NCBI RefSeq assembly: GCF_012913485.1
Contig: NZ_CP051774.1
Location: forward strand, 3,658,001-3,722,000
Reading direction: 5' to 3'
Length of the DNA: 64,000 nt
From: Luteolibacter luteus
GTDB taxonomy: Bacteria > Verrucomicrobiota > Verrucomicrobiia > Verrucomicrobiales > Akkermansiaceae
Positions 33,538 to 42,600 of this stretch are shown here, one piece after another (position 1 is the first letter of the stretch; the number at the start of each line of letters is the position of its first letter). The translations under genes and the position numbers were made by a program. Below the pieces are notes generated by a model, which was given only the letters and a program-made list of their open reading frames with translations, did not search any database and was not told where the DNA came from.

Positions 33538-33749
33538 GTGGATAAGATGTAACGAAGTGGTCTTACGCGGCCAAGAGTCAACCGCGTTTCAAAATGACGC
33601 AGGTAGTCGAATTGCGTGCAATTCGCGTCATGCAGCGGCTCCGATACCCGGGAAGGGATTGAGGAGTCGGCACATTGGCTCGTTTGATTTGCGTTTCTAA
33701 AGAAACCGGGCGCTGACAAAGAGGGGCTTTTCGTGGGGTAATCCGGACC

Positions 33750-35192
33750 GTGAACCGGACGCTGGCAGCCCTCTTCCTTATCTTTCCTCTCTTGGCCGCG
33801 CGGGCCGCGGAGAAGCCGAATGTGCTCGTTCTCTTTGCCGATGACATGGCGTGGAAAACCGTGCGCTCCCTTGGCCATGAGGATATCGACACCCCGAATC
33901 TCGACCGTCTCGCCGCCCGTGGGACCACATTCACCCACGCCTACAATCCGGGTGGCTGGCATGGTGCGATCTGCGTGGCCAGCCGGACCATGCTGATGAC
34001 CGGTCGTCCCCTGTGGCAGGCGAAGGCCGCCGAGCCACGTCTTGGGCCCGATTTCGTTGAGCGTGGCAAGATGTGGCCGCAGCAGATGGCAGCCCAGGGT
34101 TACCGGACCTGCTTTGCCGGGAAGTGGCACATCGAGACGCCCCACAAGCCGCTCTTCAATCAGGTCGGCCATTTCCGGAAGGGCGGCATGGCACCCGACG
34201 CCCAGAACGCCTATTTCCGTCCGGAGGAAGGCAAGCCGGATACTTGGAGCGCCAGTGATCCGAAAGAGGGCGGCTTCTGGACCGGCGGCAAGCATTGGAG
34301 CGAGGTCATGGTGGATGACTTCACCGGCTTCCTCGGCGATCCCGATCCGCGGCCATGGTTCATGTATCTCGCCTTCAATGCGCCTCATGATCCCCGCCAG
34401 TCGCCGCAGGAGGTGCTCGATCGCTATCCTCTTTCGCGCGTGAAGCTGCCCGCGAATTTCCTGCCGCTCTATCCGCATCGCGCGGCCATGGGGGCGGACA
34501 AGGGCCTGCGGGACGAGAACCTGGCACCCTTCCCGCGGACGCCTTACGCCGTCCAGACCCACCGCCGGGAATACTATGCGGCCATTACGTTCCTGGATAC
34601 CCAGGTCGGGCGCATCCTCGATGAGCTGGAGAAGAGCGAGGCGGGGAAGAATACCTTCATCATCTTCACCGCCGACCACGGCCTCGCCTGCGGGGAGCAC
34701 GGGCTGATGGGAAAACAAAATCTCTATGATGCCAGCGTGCGCGTGCCCTTCATCGTCGCCGGACCGGGCGTGCCTGCCGGTGCGAAGATCGATTCGCCCG
34801 TCTATCTGCAGGACGCCATGCCTACCACCATCAAGCTTGCCGGAGGCATGGTCTCCGCGGACGTCGGCTTCTCCGACTTGAAGCCGCTCTGGGAGGGGAA
34901 GGGCCAGCCCCGAGACGCTGCTATCGGTGCCTTCCGCGATCTCCAGCGGATGATCGAAAAGGACGGGAAGAAGCTCATCCTTTATCCGCAGGCGAAAGTG
35001 ATGCGAGTCTTCGACCTGAAGAAGGATCCCGATGAGATGAATGACCTCGCCGCAACCGGCGAAGGAAAGGCCTTGGCGGTGCCGCTCTTCCAGCGTTTGC
35101 TGGAGATCCAGCAGGAGACCGGCGATCCCCTCGATCTGCGTCCCTCCTTCCCTGATCTGGCGGTGACGGTGGACGGCGAAAAATCCCGTTAA
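33750..35192 (+). CDS. Sulfatase (formylglycine-dependent), exported
   Basis: A 480-residue type I sulfatase starting at GTG, with a signal peptide over residues 1-20 (LAALFLIFPLLAARA-A). The metal-binding Asp31/Asp32 in LFADDMAW come first, then CVASR at residues 75-79, where Cys75 would be oxidised to formylglycine; the third position is Ala instead of the more common Pro. GKWHIETPHKP and TADHGLACGEHGLMGKQNLYD supply further active-site Lys, His and Asp. It removes sulfate esters, most likely from a sulfated polysaccharide or choline/iduronate-type substrate; the closest feel is choline/iduronate sulfatase families of PVC bacteria. No sulfatase-maturating enzyme is seen in the window. Confidence 0.92.
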   Translation: MNRTLAALFLIFPLLAARAAEKPNVLVLFADDMAWKTVRSLGHEDIDTPNLDRLAARGTTFTHAYNPGGWHGAICVASRTMLMTGRPLWQAKAAEPRLGPDFVERGKMWPQQMAAQGYRTCFAGKWHIETPHKPLFNQVGHFRKGGMAPDAQNAYFRPEEGKPDTWSASDPKEGGFWTGGKHWSEVMVDDFTGFLGDPDPRPWFMYLAFNAPHDPRQSPQEVLDRYPLSRVKLPANFLPLYPHRAAMGADKGLRDENLAPFPRTPYAVQTHRREYYAAITFLDTQVGRILDELEKSEAGKNTFIIFTADHGLACGEHGLMGKQNLYDASVRVPFIVAGPGVPAGAKIDSPVYLQDAMPTTIKLAGGMVSADVGFSDLKPLWEGKGQPRDAAIGAFRDLQRMIEKDGKKLILYPQAKVMRVFDLKKDPDEMNDLAATGEGKALAVPLFQRLLEIQQETGDPLDLRPSFPDLAVTVDGEKSR

Positions 35193-35245
35193 ATCCACGG
35201 TTTTGTGGTTTTCATGGCCGGGCAGGACCTCCTAGCGTCCGCGCC

Positions 35246-36304
35246 ATGGCTATCGACGTGTCCTTGCTTGCCCGTGTCTGTGAAGCTCCCGGCGCGCCGG
35301 GATTCGAGAAGCTCATCCGCGAACTCGTCCTGGAGGAGATCAAGGATCTCGCCGATGAGATCCGCGTCGACAACATGGGCAACGTGGTCGCCCTGAAGAA
35401 GGGCAAGTCTTCCGCCAAGCGCGCGATGGCCGCGGCGCACATGGACGAGATCGGTTTCATCGTCACCCACGTCGATGACAAGGGCTTCATCCGCTTCAAT
35501 CCCCTCGGCGGCTTCGATGCGAAGACCCTCACTTCCCAGCGCGTGATCGTTCACGGGAAGAAGGACATCATCGGCGTGATGGGCTCGAAGCCGACCCACA
35601 TCATGCAGCCGGAAGACCGTAACAAGCCGGCCAAGATCACCGATTACTTCATTGACACCGGCTTGCTGAAGAAGGAGGTCGAGAAATTCGTCGAAGTCGG
35701 CAACCCCGTCACCCGCTGGAGCCCGCTGCTTGAGCTCGGCGAGTGTGTGAACGTGAAGTCCCTCGACAATCGCGTGTGTGTCTTCCTGCTGATCGAGGCC
35801 CTGCGCGCGCTGCAGAAGAGCAGGAAGAAGCCTGCCTACGACTTCTACGCCGTCTTCACCGTTCAGGAAGAAGTCGGTCTCCGCGGTGCGAATGTCTCCG
35901 CCCTCGAGATCAAACCGGACTTCGGTTTCGGTCTCGACACCACCATCGCCTACGATGTTCCCGGCTCCACACCGCAGGAGCGCTGCACCGCGCTCGGTGA
36001 AGGTGCCGGTATCAAGATCATGGATAGCTCCGTGATCTGCGATTACCGCATGGTTGCCTTCATGAAGAAGACGGCGGATGCCCACAAGATCAAGTGGCAG
36101 CCGGAGATCCTCGCTGCCGGTGGCACGGATACCGCGGGTCTTCAGCGCATGGTTCCCGGCGGTTCCATCGCCGGTGCCGTTTCGGTTCCCACGCGCCACA
36201 TTCACCAGACCATCGAGACGGTGAACAAGAATGACCTCCAGGCCTCCATCGATCTGCTGGTTGCCTGCGTCTGCGAGTTGGACAAGGGCGATTGGAGGTT
36301 CTGA
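35246..36304 (+). CDS. M42 family metallopeptidase (glutamyl/deblocking aminopeptidase, FrvX-like)
   Basis: A 352-residue cytoplasmic dinuclear metallopeptidase of the MH clan that trims N-terminal residues from peptides, usually as a dodecameric tetrahedral shell. Metal ligands can be placed: His65 and Asp67 in AHMDEIGF, Asp174 in SLDNRV, the catalytic Glu208 and ligand Glu209 in TVQEEVGLRG, Asp231 in GLDTT, and the C-terminal His in TRHIHQTIE. GGTDTAGLQR is the conserved substrate loop. Length is normal. It follows the sulfatase by 53 bases on the same strand but has no functional link to it. A GC hairpin without a T-run follows at 36319-36341. Confidence 0.93.
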   Translation: MAIDVSLLARVCEAPGAPGFEKLIRELVLEEIKDLADEIRVDNMGNVVALKKGKSSAKRAMAAAHMDEIGFIVTHVDDKGFIRFNPLGGFDAKTLTSQRVIVHGKKDIIGVMGSKPTHIMQPEDRNKPAKITDYFIDTGLLKKEVEKFVEVGNPVTRWSPLLELGECVNVKSLDNRVCVFLLIEALRALQKSRKKPAYDFYAVFTVQEEVGLRGANVSALEIKPDFGFGLDTTIAYDVPGSTPQERCTALGEGAGIKIMDSSVICDYRMVAFMKKTADAHKIKWQPEILAAGGTDTAGLQRMVPGGSIAGAVSVPTRHIHQTIETVNKNDLQASIDLLVACVCELDKGDWRF

Positions 36305-36653
36305 GGTCACACCGTTTTCCGGGGGCTGGAGAGGCCCCCGGGATCACCGGACGCCCTACCTGTTCCGCCTGTTAAAACAGGAAAAATAACAGGCGGAAAT
36401 TGCCGGGGAGTATCAGGCGGGCGATCGGAACATTCTTTGGCTGCTGCGTGTTCATCGGGGTTCGAGGGGTAATTCGACGCCACGGTGGCAGAGGCGAGAT
36501 AGGGAATGAAGCGGCGCCAGAGGTCCCCGGCGTTTTGCTGTGGTTAGGAATGGAGCGGCGGCAGATTGTTGCCAGCGGGGTGGAGTGCAGGAGGGGCTGT
36601 CTCACGAAATTTCCTGTCACGGATTCGCGTGGTCGGAGAATACGGGATGAATC
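36305..36653. other. Intergenic region with two hairpins upstream of the sigma-factor gene
   Basis: 349 bases. First a GC stem CCGGGGGC/GCCCCCGG at 36319-36341, probably ending the peptidase transcript. Then a 12-bp perfect inverted repeat, TTCCGCCTGTTA (36363-36374) and TAACAGGCGGAA (36387-36398), that encloses a competing small stem CCTGT-taaa-ACAGG (36368-36381). The remaining 250 bases have open frames in several phases but no protein-like sequence, and no clear promoter motif. Confidence 0.45.
36363..36398. repeat. 12-bp perfect inverted repeat with nested alternative hairpin
   Basis: Arms at 36363-36374 and 36387-36398 are exact reverse complements with a 12-base loop. The first arm can also pair inside the loop (36368-36372 with 36377-36381). 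It could be a protein binding site, a terminator remnant or an RNA switch; the A-rich loop (GGAAAAA) does not form a T-run on the plus strand. Confidence 0.5.
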
Positions 36654-38630
36654 ATGGAAGCATCCGACCGCCAGCTGCTGGACCGGTACCTCGCCGGGAA
36701 CGACGAGGCGGCCTTTCGTCTCCTGGTCGAGCGCTACCTGAGCCTGGTCCATGCCGTTGCCCGCCGGGTGACGCGCAGTGAGGATTTGGCGCGGGATGTC
36801 TCCCAGAGCGTTTTCGTGCGGTTGGCCTCCCACGCTGCCTTGATCCCTGCCGGGCTGAGTCTAACCGCGTGGCTGCACCGGACCACGCAATCGCTCGCGG
36901 CCAGTCTGGTCCGCGGGGAGGAACGCCGGAAGAAACGCGAACGGCTGGTGGCCACCACTGAGATGAATGCGAACGACGACCCTCCACGCTCGCAGGAGTG
37001 GGATGCCCTGGCACCGGTGATCGACCGCTTGGTGGATGCGCTCCCAAGCGCTGATCGCGAACTCGTCCTCGCCCGCTTCTACCGGGGTGAAGCGCACGCC
37101 GTGATCGCCGCCAGATTGGGCCTGAGCGAGGTGCTCGCCCGCAAGCGCAGTTCGCGCGCGCTGGAGAAACTCCGGTCCATGCTGGGGAAGCGGGGGATCA
37201 CCACGACTTCCTCGGCGCTGGCCACGCTGCTTCCTGCGCATGCGTCGTCTGCTTCCGCCCCGGCGGCTTTGAAGGGACTTATCTTGCAGGCGGCCCAAGG
37301 CGTCACTCCGCTGGTTCCCACAGGCTTCCAAGCCGTAATTCTCGTCATGAATGCCACCCAGAAATCCCTGATCATCGCCGCTGCTGCGGTCTTTATCGCG
37401 TCGCTGGGATATGCGGCACGGCCTGTTGGAGCGGCTCCGCCCCCAGCCGTCATTTCCTCCGGAACCAAGCTTTCCGGAGAGCAAGCGTCCTTGCCCGCGA
37501 GCGCCCGCACGCCGCGGAACCAGCCATCTCTCCCTGCCACCGCGGAGGGGCGCCGGGCGCGCCTTGATGCGATCCTCTCCATTGAGAACGCCCTGACCAA
37601 GCGGCGGGAAATGCTGGACTTCGCCTCGCAGCTTCAGCCGGAGCACTTCAAGGATCTCCACGCCGCGTTCGATGAATACTATCAACGGCTCTACTCCTCG
37701 CCAGGGGCGGGGACGGTGAACCTCGGCCCGGAGCATAAGATCCTGGCCACTGCCTGGTCTCGCAAGGATCCCGAGAGCGTGCTAGCCGTCCTGAAATCGG
37801 ACTACCATACCGTGCTGGGATTCGCCTTGGGAGCCACCCATCCCAGAGAAGCATTGGAATGGGCGAAGGAGGCGAGCCCCTACTATCGGGGAAGTCTTCT
37901 GAGCGGGGTAGGAAGCGTCGATCTCCCCGCTGCGGTCACCGCAATGTTGGAGGGTGTTCCGGAGGAACAGCGGTCGGGGAGTCTCCACTGGATATGCAGC
38001 CGCATGAGCGATCAGCCTGACATCGTGGCAAGGATCGTAGGGATAGCCGAGCCTGGTGCGGAGCGCTCCGCATTGGTCCGCGCCTTGGTAGAGAACGAAG
38101 GAAGATCGGTTCCAAATGCCCCCATCGTATGGGAAGTCCTCAAGTCCGAGCCTGAGGTCCTGCAACAGACCAATATCGAGCGGTTTTTCCTCAATCTGGG
38201 CCTCATGGTGCCTGAGACCGCCAGCGAAGCTCTTCAAGAGATGGAGCCGGGACCGGTCCGGTCGAAGGCGTTCAAAGGTGTTGTCACCGCGCTAGCCTCG
38301 CAGCGGAGCGCGCGAGCCGCCTTTGAACTGCTGGACCGTTATCCGGAGGAGTCCGGGGACAAGCTGGTTTCCGAGCTGGTGAGCTACGACATGAGCAGAA
38401 ATCCCAGCGGCGAGACCATCGCCTATCTGGCGAGAATCCAGAACCCGGAGATGAGGGAAAGCGAGCAGCTCCGCCAGCTCCAGCAGTGGCGGGCCAAGAA
38501 TCCGGATGCCGTGCAGGCTTGGCTCGAAGCCAATCCCGAGGCGGTAACTGAGAAGGTTCGCGCTGCCATGCATTCACCTGTGGAGCAGCCGTCCGCACCC
38601 ATCGACTTCCGCCCCGTCGAGACGCCATGA
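36654..38630 (+). CDS. ECF-like sigma factor fused to a membrane-anchored ectodomain
   Basis: A 658-residue fusion. Residues about 8-75 are sigma region 2 (LAGNDEAAFRLLVERYLSLVHAVAR, DLARDVSQSVFVRLA) and about 124-178 sigma region 4 (LPSADRELVLARFY, VIAARLGLSEVLARKRSSRALEKL). A hydrophobic stretch near 210-231 and a transmembrane helix at about 239-256 (SLIIAAAAVFIASLGYAA) follow, then a Pro/Ser-rich linker and a helical-repeat ectodomain (about 300-640) with recurring DPE-VL..LK and REALEWAKE-like units. The sigma part would sit in the cytoplasm and the repeats in the periplasm. The stop overlaps the next start (ATGA), whose product has the same kind of ectodomain. Sigma factors with such C-terminal extensions occur in Planctomycetes and Verrucomicrobia; their signal is unknown. 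Confidence 0.85.
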   Translation: MEASDRQLLDRYLAGNDEAAFRLLVERYLSLVHAVARRVTRSEDLARDVSQSVFVRLASHAALIPAGLSLTAWLHRTTQSLAASLVRGEERRKKRERLVATTEMNANDDPPRSQEWDALAPVIDRLVDALPSADRELVLARFYRGEAHAVIAARLGLSEVLARKRSSRALEKLRSMLGKRGITTTSSALATLLPAHASSASAPAALKGLILQAAQGVTPLVPTGFQAVILVMNATQKSLIIAAAAVFIASLGYAARPVGAAPPPAVISSGTKLSGEQASLPASARTPRNQPSLPATAEGRRARLDAILSIENALTKRREMLDFASQLQPEHFKDLHAAFDEYYQRLYSSPGAGTVNLGPEHKILATAWSRKDPESVLAVLKSDYHTVLGFALGATHPREALEWAKEASPYYRGSLLSGVGSVDLPAAVTAMLEGVPEEQRSGSLHWICSRMSDQPDIVARIVGIAEPGAERSALVRALVENEGRSVPNAPIVWEVLKSEPEVLQQTNIERFFLNLGLMVPETASEALQEMEPGPVRSKAFKGVVTALASQRSARAAFELLDRYPEESGDKLVSELVSYDMSRNPSGETIAYLARIQNPEMRESEQLRQLQQWRAKNPDAVQAWLEANPEAVTEKVRAAMHSPVEQPSAPIDFRPVETP

Positions 38631-39964
38631 AAGCCTCCTCCACCCGTTTGCTGACCGCAGTTCTTGTCGTAGCGCTTCTCGCCGGATCCGGGGTTTGCGT
38701 AGCGCTCCGGCATTCGGCGGACGAACGCCGCGACGAAGAGAGCCGGGCTTTAGCCGCCAGTCTCTCTCCTGGCAGCCAAGGCAAAGTGACGGAACGTGGC
38801 GCGGCTGAATCAGGTCCTGCTCCGACACGCATCGGAGATCGTGCTGCCTTTCAGCAGCGGCTCTCCAGTCTCCTGATTACTGGCGACCCAATCGCACGGA
38901 CCCAGGATTTGCTGGGGATGATCGACGGTCTGAATCCGGCTGATTTCCCCGCCTTCTACGAAGAGATGAAGAAGATCTGCAAGAATGGTGGCGACCCGAC
39001 GTACGGCGATCCGATGTTGCTCCTGGTCCTCGCCGCTTGGGCGGAGGTAGATCCCGAGACGGCCCTTCAGGAGGAACTCAAGGAGAAGCTCTTCCGGGAC
39101 AGTACCGCGCTGAAGGTCTGGGTAGAACGAGATCCCACAAGAGCGCTTGCCTGGCTCAAGGAGAATGGAAAGTCCGCAGCACTGGTTGGCCAAGCACTGC
39201 GGATTCTGGTCAGTCACGATCCGGAGACAGCCTTGGCTTGGGCAATGCGCCATGACGCCGGCGACAGGGACCATGGCGCACTCGGCATCGTGTTGAAGGG
39301 AATGCTGCCCAAGCGTTTGAAGGAAGTGATCCGGGAGTTTTCGCAGCTACCGGTCGAAACGCGACAGAGCGTGATCGTTCCCTTGGGAGCTGAGATCGGC
39401 AGACTCAGTGCGGAAGAGCAGCGTGAGTGGCTGGAATCTTTTTCTCCGGGAGAGGCAAGGGACGAAGCGGTGGCCGCGATGGTTTCCGGAATGAAGACGC
39501 TGGATGAACGCCTGAAACTGCTGGCTGACTATCCCGGCGCGCTGAACCGGCCGGGAGCCGGCCAAATCTACGAGCAGTGGATGGCGCAGAACTATGAAGC
39601 GGCATTGGAAAGCCTCGGGAAGCTTCCCAAGGGCGCTAACAAGAACGCCGCCGTCGCGGCTTCGGTCGACGGGCTCATCTATAAAGGCCAGCCCCGGCAG
39701 GCCTTGGAGGTGATGAACCGCAATCCCGAGTCGGTCGACAAATGGCTCTTGTTACAGTGGATGGAGGTTGCCACCAACAATCAGAAGGAGTGGGACTTGG
39801 CCCTTTCGACAATTGAAAGAGTGGGAAATCAAGAGTCGCGTGAGTTCCTCTACCGCGAAACCCTGGACCGGTGGCTGACCTACAATCGCAAGGCCGCCCG
39901 CGATTGGATCGATTCGCACGGCGAGCTGCCGGAATCGGTGAGGGCGGAGCTTGAGCACCGCTAG
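38627..39964 (+). CDS. Membrane-anchored helical-repeat protein, partner of the tethered sigma factor
   Basis: A 445-residue protein with an N-terminal signal-anchor (LLTAVLVVALLAGSGVCVAL, residues 8-27) and no other membrane segment. The rest is alpha-helical with short repeats of the kind (V/A)..DPETAL.W(A/L), for example AEVDPETALQEEL, VERDPTRALAWLKE, VSHDPETALAWAM and NRKAARDWIDS. The same units occur in the ectodomain of the preceding sigma fusion, so the two proteins look like paralogues sharing a periplasmic sensor or scaffold. Translation is coupled by a 4-base overlap. A role in modulating the sigma factor (an anti-sigma or co-sensor role) is an inference from gene order. No enzyme motif seen. 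Confidence 0.75.
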   Translation: MKASSTRLLTAVLVVALLAGSGVCVALRHSADERRDEESRALAASLSPGSQGKVTERGAAESGPAPTRIGDRAAFQQRLSSLLITGDPIARTQDLLGMIDGLNPADFPAFYEEMKKICKNGGDPTYGDPMLLLVLAAWAEVDPETALQEELKEKLFRDSTALKVWVERDPTRALAWLKENGKSAALVGQALRILVSHDPETALAWAMRHDAGDRDHGALGIVLKGMLPKRLKEVIREFSQLPVETRQSVIVPLGAEIGRLSAEEQREWLESFSPGEARDEAVAAMVSGMKTLDERLKLLADYPGALNRPGAGQIYEQWMAQNYEAALESLGKLPKGANKNAAVAASVDGLIYKGQPRQALEVMNRNPESVDKWLLLQWMEVATNNQKEWDLALSTIERVGNQESREFLYRETLDRWLTYNRKAARDWIDSHGELPESVRAELEHR

Positions 39965-39980
39965 GGCAGGAGAGGTCGGA

Positions 39981-40931
39981 TCAGCCCTTCAAGGTTTCCG
40001 CAGGATTTTCACCAAAGAGTACCCGGTAGTTCGCGGCGAAGCGGCTGAGATGCGTGACGCCGTGAGCGTAGGCGACGTTGATGACCGTGTCTCTGGAGGC
40101 ATCCGCGCGCAGCAGGGCACGGCGGATGGCATTCAGGCGAAGGGCTTCCAAGTAATCGCGGGGACTTTGGTCGAAGACCGACCGGAAAGCATACTCCAGC
40201 TCCCGGCGGCTCACGCCGAGGGCGAGGCAGAGGTCCGGGATCTGTACCGCTTCGGCCATGTGCTCCTGCAGCCATGTCGTGGCGCGACGGACCAAGCGGG
40301 CGCGGTTGCGCAGGGAATCGCGGGGCGGCTTTGCCCGGCTGGCGAGTTCGCAAGCGGTGGTGAAGGCCTCGCTCACGAAGCCGGAGGTTTGGTCTATCGT
40401 TGTGGGGTCGCTTCCTTCGGTGAGCAATCGGTGACTCTGGCGCAACTGGTGCCCGAGAGATGTCAGCACGGCTTCCGGGAGATGGCAGACCATCAGTTGC
40501 TGCGGCGCTCGTTCCCTAATTCCCGCGATCTGGAGGCAGCGGCTCCAGGCGGAGGGAGGGATGGCGAAGGTTAGCCAAGCGAAGTCCGCGGTCGTGCGTC
40601 CTTCCAGTTCCGCGCCGGGTGGCAAAAGGCTGATGCTGCCTGGTGGTGCTGCTTGGCCGTTCCAGGTTGCTTCTCCTGGTCCCCGCGCCAGGCACAAAGA
40701 GGCCCAACCTCCATTCAGTACGCCGCGCACGCGGGTCTTCACGTTCGCCTCGCCGAAATCGAGCGCCCAGCCGGCGCTTTGGAATTGCTCCACCCTGGAG
40801 ACGCGCTCCTGCCGTTTCTGGAAATCCACCCGCAGATCGATGCCCGATGCCGCATCGGCAAATTCATCCGGCTCCGTGATCACCCGGCTTGAGCGACGGT
40901 AAAGGGGAGGGGCAGTGACGGGGGGGGCCAC
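39981..40931 (-). CDS. AraC family transcriptional regulator
   Basis: About 316 residues from GTG 40931. The frame is open further, to 41117, but that would run through the divergent sulfatase start at 41008, and the extra sequence has no family character. Residues about 40-190 are a beta-rich sensor domain (VLNGGWASLCLARG, PPGSISLLPPGAELEG). The C-terminal 110 residues are the AraC double helix-turn-helix (ATTWLQEHMAEAVQIPDLCLALG, RRELEYAFRSVFDQSPRDYLEALRL, VINVAYAHGVTHLSRFAANYRVLFGENP). It is head-to-head with a sulfatase and may regulate it in response to a sulfated or desulfated sugar. It converges on the helical-repeat gene, 16 bases from its stop. Confidence 0.85.
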   Translation of the reverse strand: MAPPVTAPPLYRRSSRVITEPDEFADAASGIDLRVDFQKRQERVSRVEQFQSAGWALDFGEANVKTRVRGVLNGGWASLCLARGPGEATWNGQAAPPGSISLLPPGAELEGRTTADFAWLTFAIPPSAWSRCLQIAGIRERAPQQLMVCHLPEAVLTSLGHQLRQSHRLLTEGSDPTTIDQTSGFVSEAFTTACELASRAKPPRDSLRNRARLVRRATTWLQEHMAEAVQIPDLCLALGVSRRELEYAFRSVFDQSPRDYLEALRLNAIRRALLRADASRDTVINVAYAHGVTHLSRFAANYRVLFGENPAETLKG

Positions 40932-41007
40932 GCCTGAATTGTGCGCAAAACGGATAGAATGGAAAGCCAGCGTTTTGACAGGATTCGTCCTCTCATTTCT
41001 TCCCCTT

Positions 41008-42447
41008 ATGAATTCTCGTTTTTTGCCCAGGCACAGCTTGGTCGCGTGTTTCCTGGTTATTCTTTGTGCCGCCCTTTGCATCACGGTTTCGGCTGCTGCC
41101 GAACGTCCGCCGCACATTCTCTACATCGTCGCCGATGATCTCGGCTGGAAGGATGTCGGCTTCCACGGCTCGACGGAAATCAAGACGCCGAACCTGGACA
41201 AGCTTGCCGCGGAGGGTGCGCGTTTGGAGCGCTTCTACGTGCAGCCGATGTGTACGCCCACCCGCGCCGCGCTGATGACCGGCCGGTACCCTTGTCGCTA
41301 CGGTCTGCAGACGGTCGTGATTCCCAGCAAGGGAACCTACGGTTTGGCCACGGATGAATACACACTACCGCAGGTGCTCAAGGGCGCGGATTACCGCACC
41401 ACCATGATCGGCAAGTGGCACCTCGGCCACGCCGACCGAAAATATTGGCCGCGCCAGCGTGGCTTCGATTACCACTACGGTGCGGTCCTCGGGGAAATCG
41501 ACTATTTTACCCACTCCGCCCATGGCGTGCTGGACTGGCAGCGCGACAACCAGCCGGTGGAAGAGGAGGGCTACGTGACCCAATTGCTGGGTGCGGATGC
41601 CGTCAAACTCATCGACGCTCATGATTCCTCGAAGCCGCTTTTTCTCTACTTGGCTTTCACCGCGGCGCACGCGCCTTACCAGGCACCACCGGAATACCTC
41701 GAACGCTACAAGTCGATCGGCGATGAATCCCGCCGCGCCTATGCAGGGCAGATCACCTGTATGGACGACGAGATCGGGAAAGTCCTCGCGGAGTTGGAGA
41801 AGAAGGGCATGCGGAAAGACACGCTGATCGTCTTCCACGGCGACAATGGCGGCACCCGCGATGCCTCGATGACCGGGGAGAGCAAGGTGAAGTCGGTGCC
41901 TTGTGATAATGGTCCGCTCAAGGGCGGCAAGGGTCAGCTTTATGAAGGAGGGACCCGTGTGCCTGCCTTCGCGAACTGGCCTGGCCACGTGAAATCGGGC
42001 GAGGTGAATGAAGTGATCCACATCGTGGACATGCTGCCGACGCTTGCGAGGCTTGCTGACGCATCCACGGCGAAGTGCAAGCCGCTCGATGGCATCGATG
42101 CGTGGCCTGTCATCGCCGAGGGCAAGCCCTCTGCCCGGGAAGAGATGCTCTACAATGTCGAGCCTTTCCGCGGTGCGATCCGCCAAGGTCAGTGGAAGCT
42201 GGTGTGGCGAAACCTGCTACCTTCCTCCTTGGAACTCTTCGACCTTTCCAAAGATCCAAACGAGACGACCAACCTCGCAGCCGAGAATCCTGAAAAGGTG
42301 AAGGCACTCCAGGCGCGCCTCGAAAAGCTGGCCTCGGAATCCGCCAAGCCGCTCTTCATGGAGACCGCCATGCAGTCCGTCTTCAGCGGCATCTTTGGTC
42401 CCGCGCCGATCCCCACAGAGGAAAATACGGCCACCGCGGAACCCTGA
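41008..42447 (+). CDS. Arylsulfatase-type sulfatase, exported
   Basis: A 479-residue type I sulfatase. ATG 41008 gives a normal signal peptide (residues 10-31, LVACFLVILCAALCITVSAAA); an in-frame start at 40915 would add 31 residues before it. Asp43/Asp44 in IVADDLGW bind calcium, Cys82 in CTPTR is the formylglycine precursor in the canonical C-x-P-x-R form, and MIGKWHLGH and HGDNGG complete the active site. The order of motifs and the sequence QPMCTPTRAALMTGRYP are close to N-acetylgalactosamine-4-sulfatase/arylsulfatase B-type enzymes (S1 family). It likely desulfates glycans in the periplasm. The start follows TCTTCCCCTT. Divergent AraC regulator upstream. Confidence 0.94.
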   Translation: MNSRFLPRHSLVACFLVILCAALCITVSAAAERPPHILYIVADDLGWKDVGFHGSTEIKTPNLDKLAAEGARLERFYVQPMCTPTRAALMTGRYPCRYGLQTVVIPSKGTYGLATDEYTLPQVLKGADYRTTMIGKWHLGHADRKYWPRQRGFDYHYGAVLGEIDYFTHSAHGVLDWQRDNQPVEEEGYVTQLLGADAVKLIDAHDSSKPLFLYLAFTAAHAPYQAPPEYLERYKSIGDESRRAYAGQITCMDDEIGKVLAELEKKGMRKDTLIVFHGDNGGTRDASMTGESKVKSVPCDNGPLKGGKGQLYEGGTRVPAFANWPGHVKSGEVNEVIHIVDMLPTLARLADASTAKCKPLDGIDAWPVIAEGKPSAREEMLYNVEPFRGAIRQGQWKLVWRNLLPSSLELFDLSKDPNETTNLAAENPEKVKALQARLEKLASESAKPLFMETAMQSVFSGIFGPAPIPTEENTATAEP

Positions 42448-42600
42448 TTCCTTCTCCTTGGTGAGGCAAATTCGGAAGAGGGGACGGATGACGCGCGAAG
42501 CGCCGGGCGCGATTCCGGGGGAGGTGTCCGCCCCTTGGCTTGGTCTCCGTTCACTCCGTTCCCTCTTCCTTGCGACAGCCTTCCCTTCGGGACCCCTTGC

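Noticed and set aside
33528-35198. 556-codon minus-strand frame across the sulfatase gene
   Set aside because: The plus strand carries a complete sulfatase with active-site motifs; the antisense product shows none.
36372-36833. 153-codon minus-strand frame across the sigma-factor start
   Set aside because: Overlaps the well-supported sigma region 2 coding sequence and has no protein-like features.
40932-41117. N-terminal extension of the AraC regulator
   Set aside because: It would overlap the divergent sulfatase start and its sequence has no AraC-like character.
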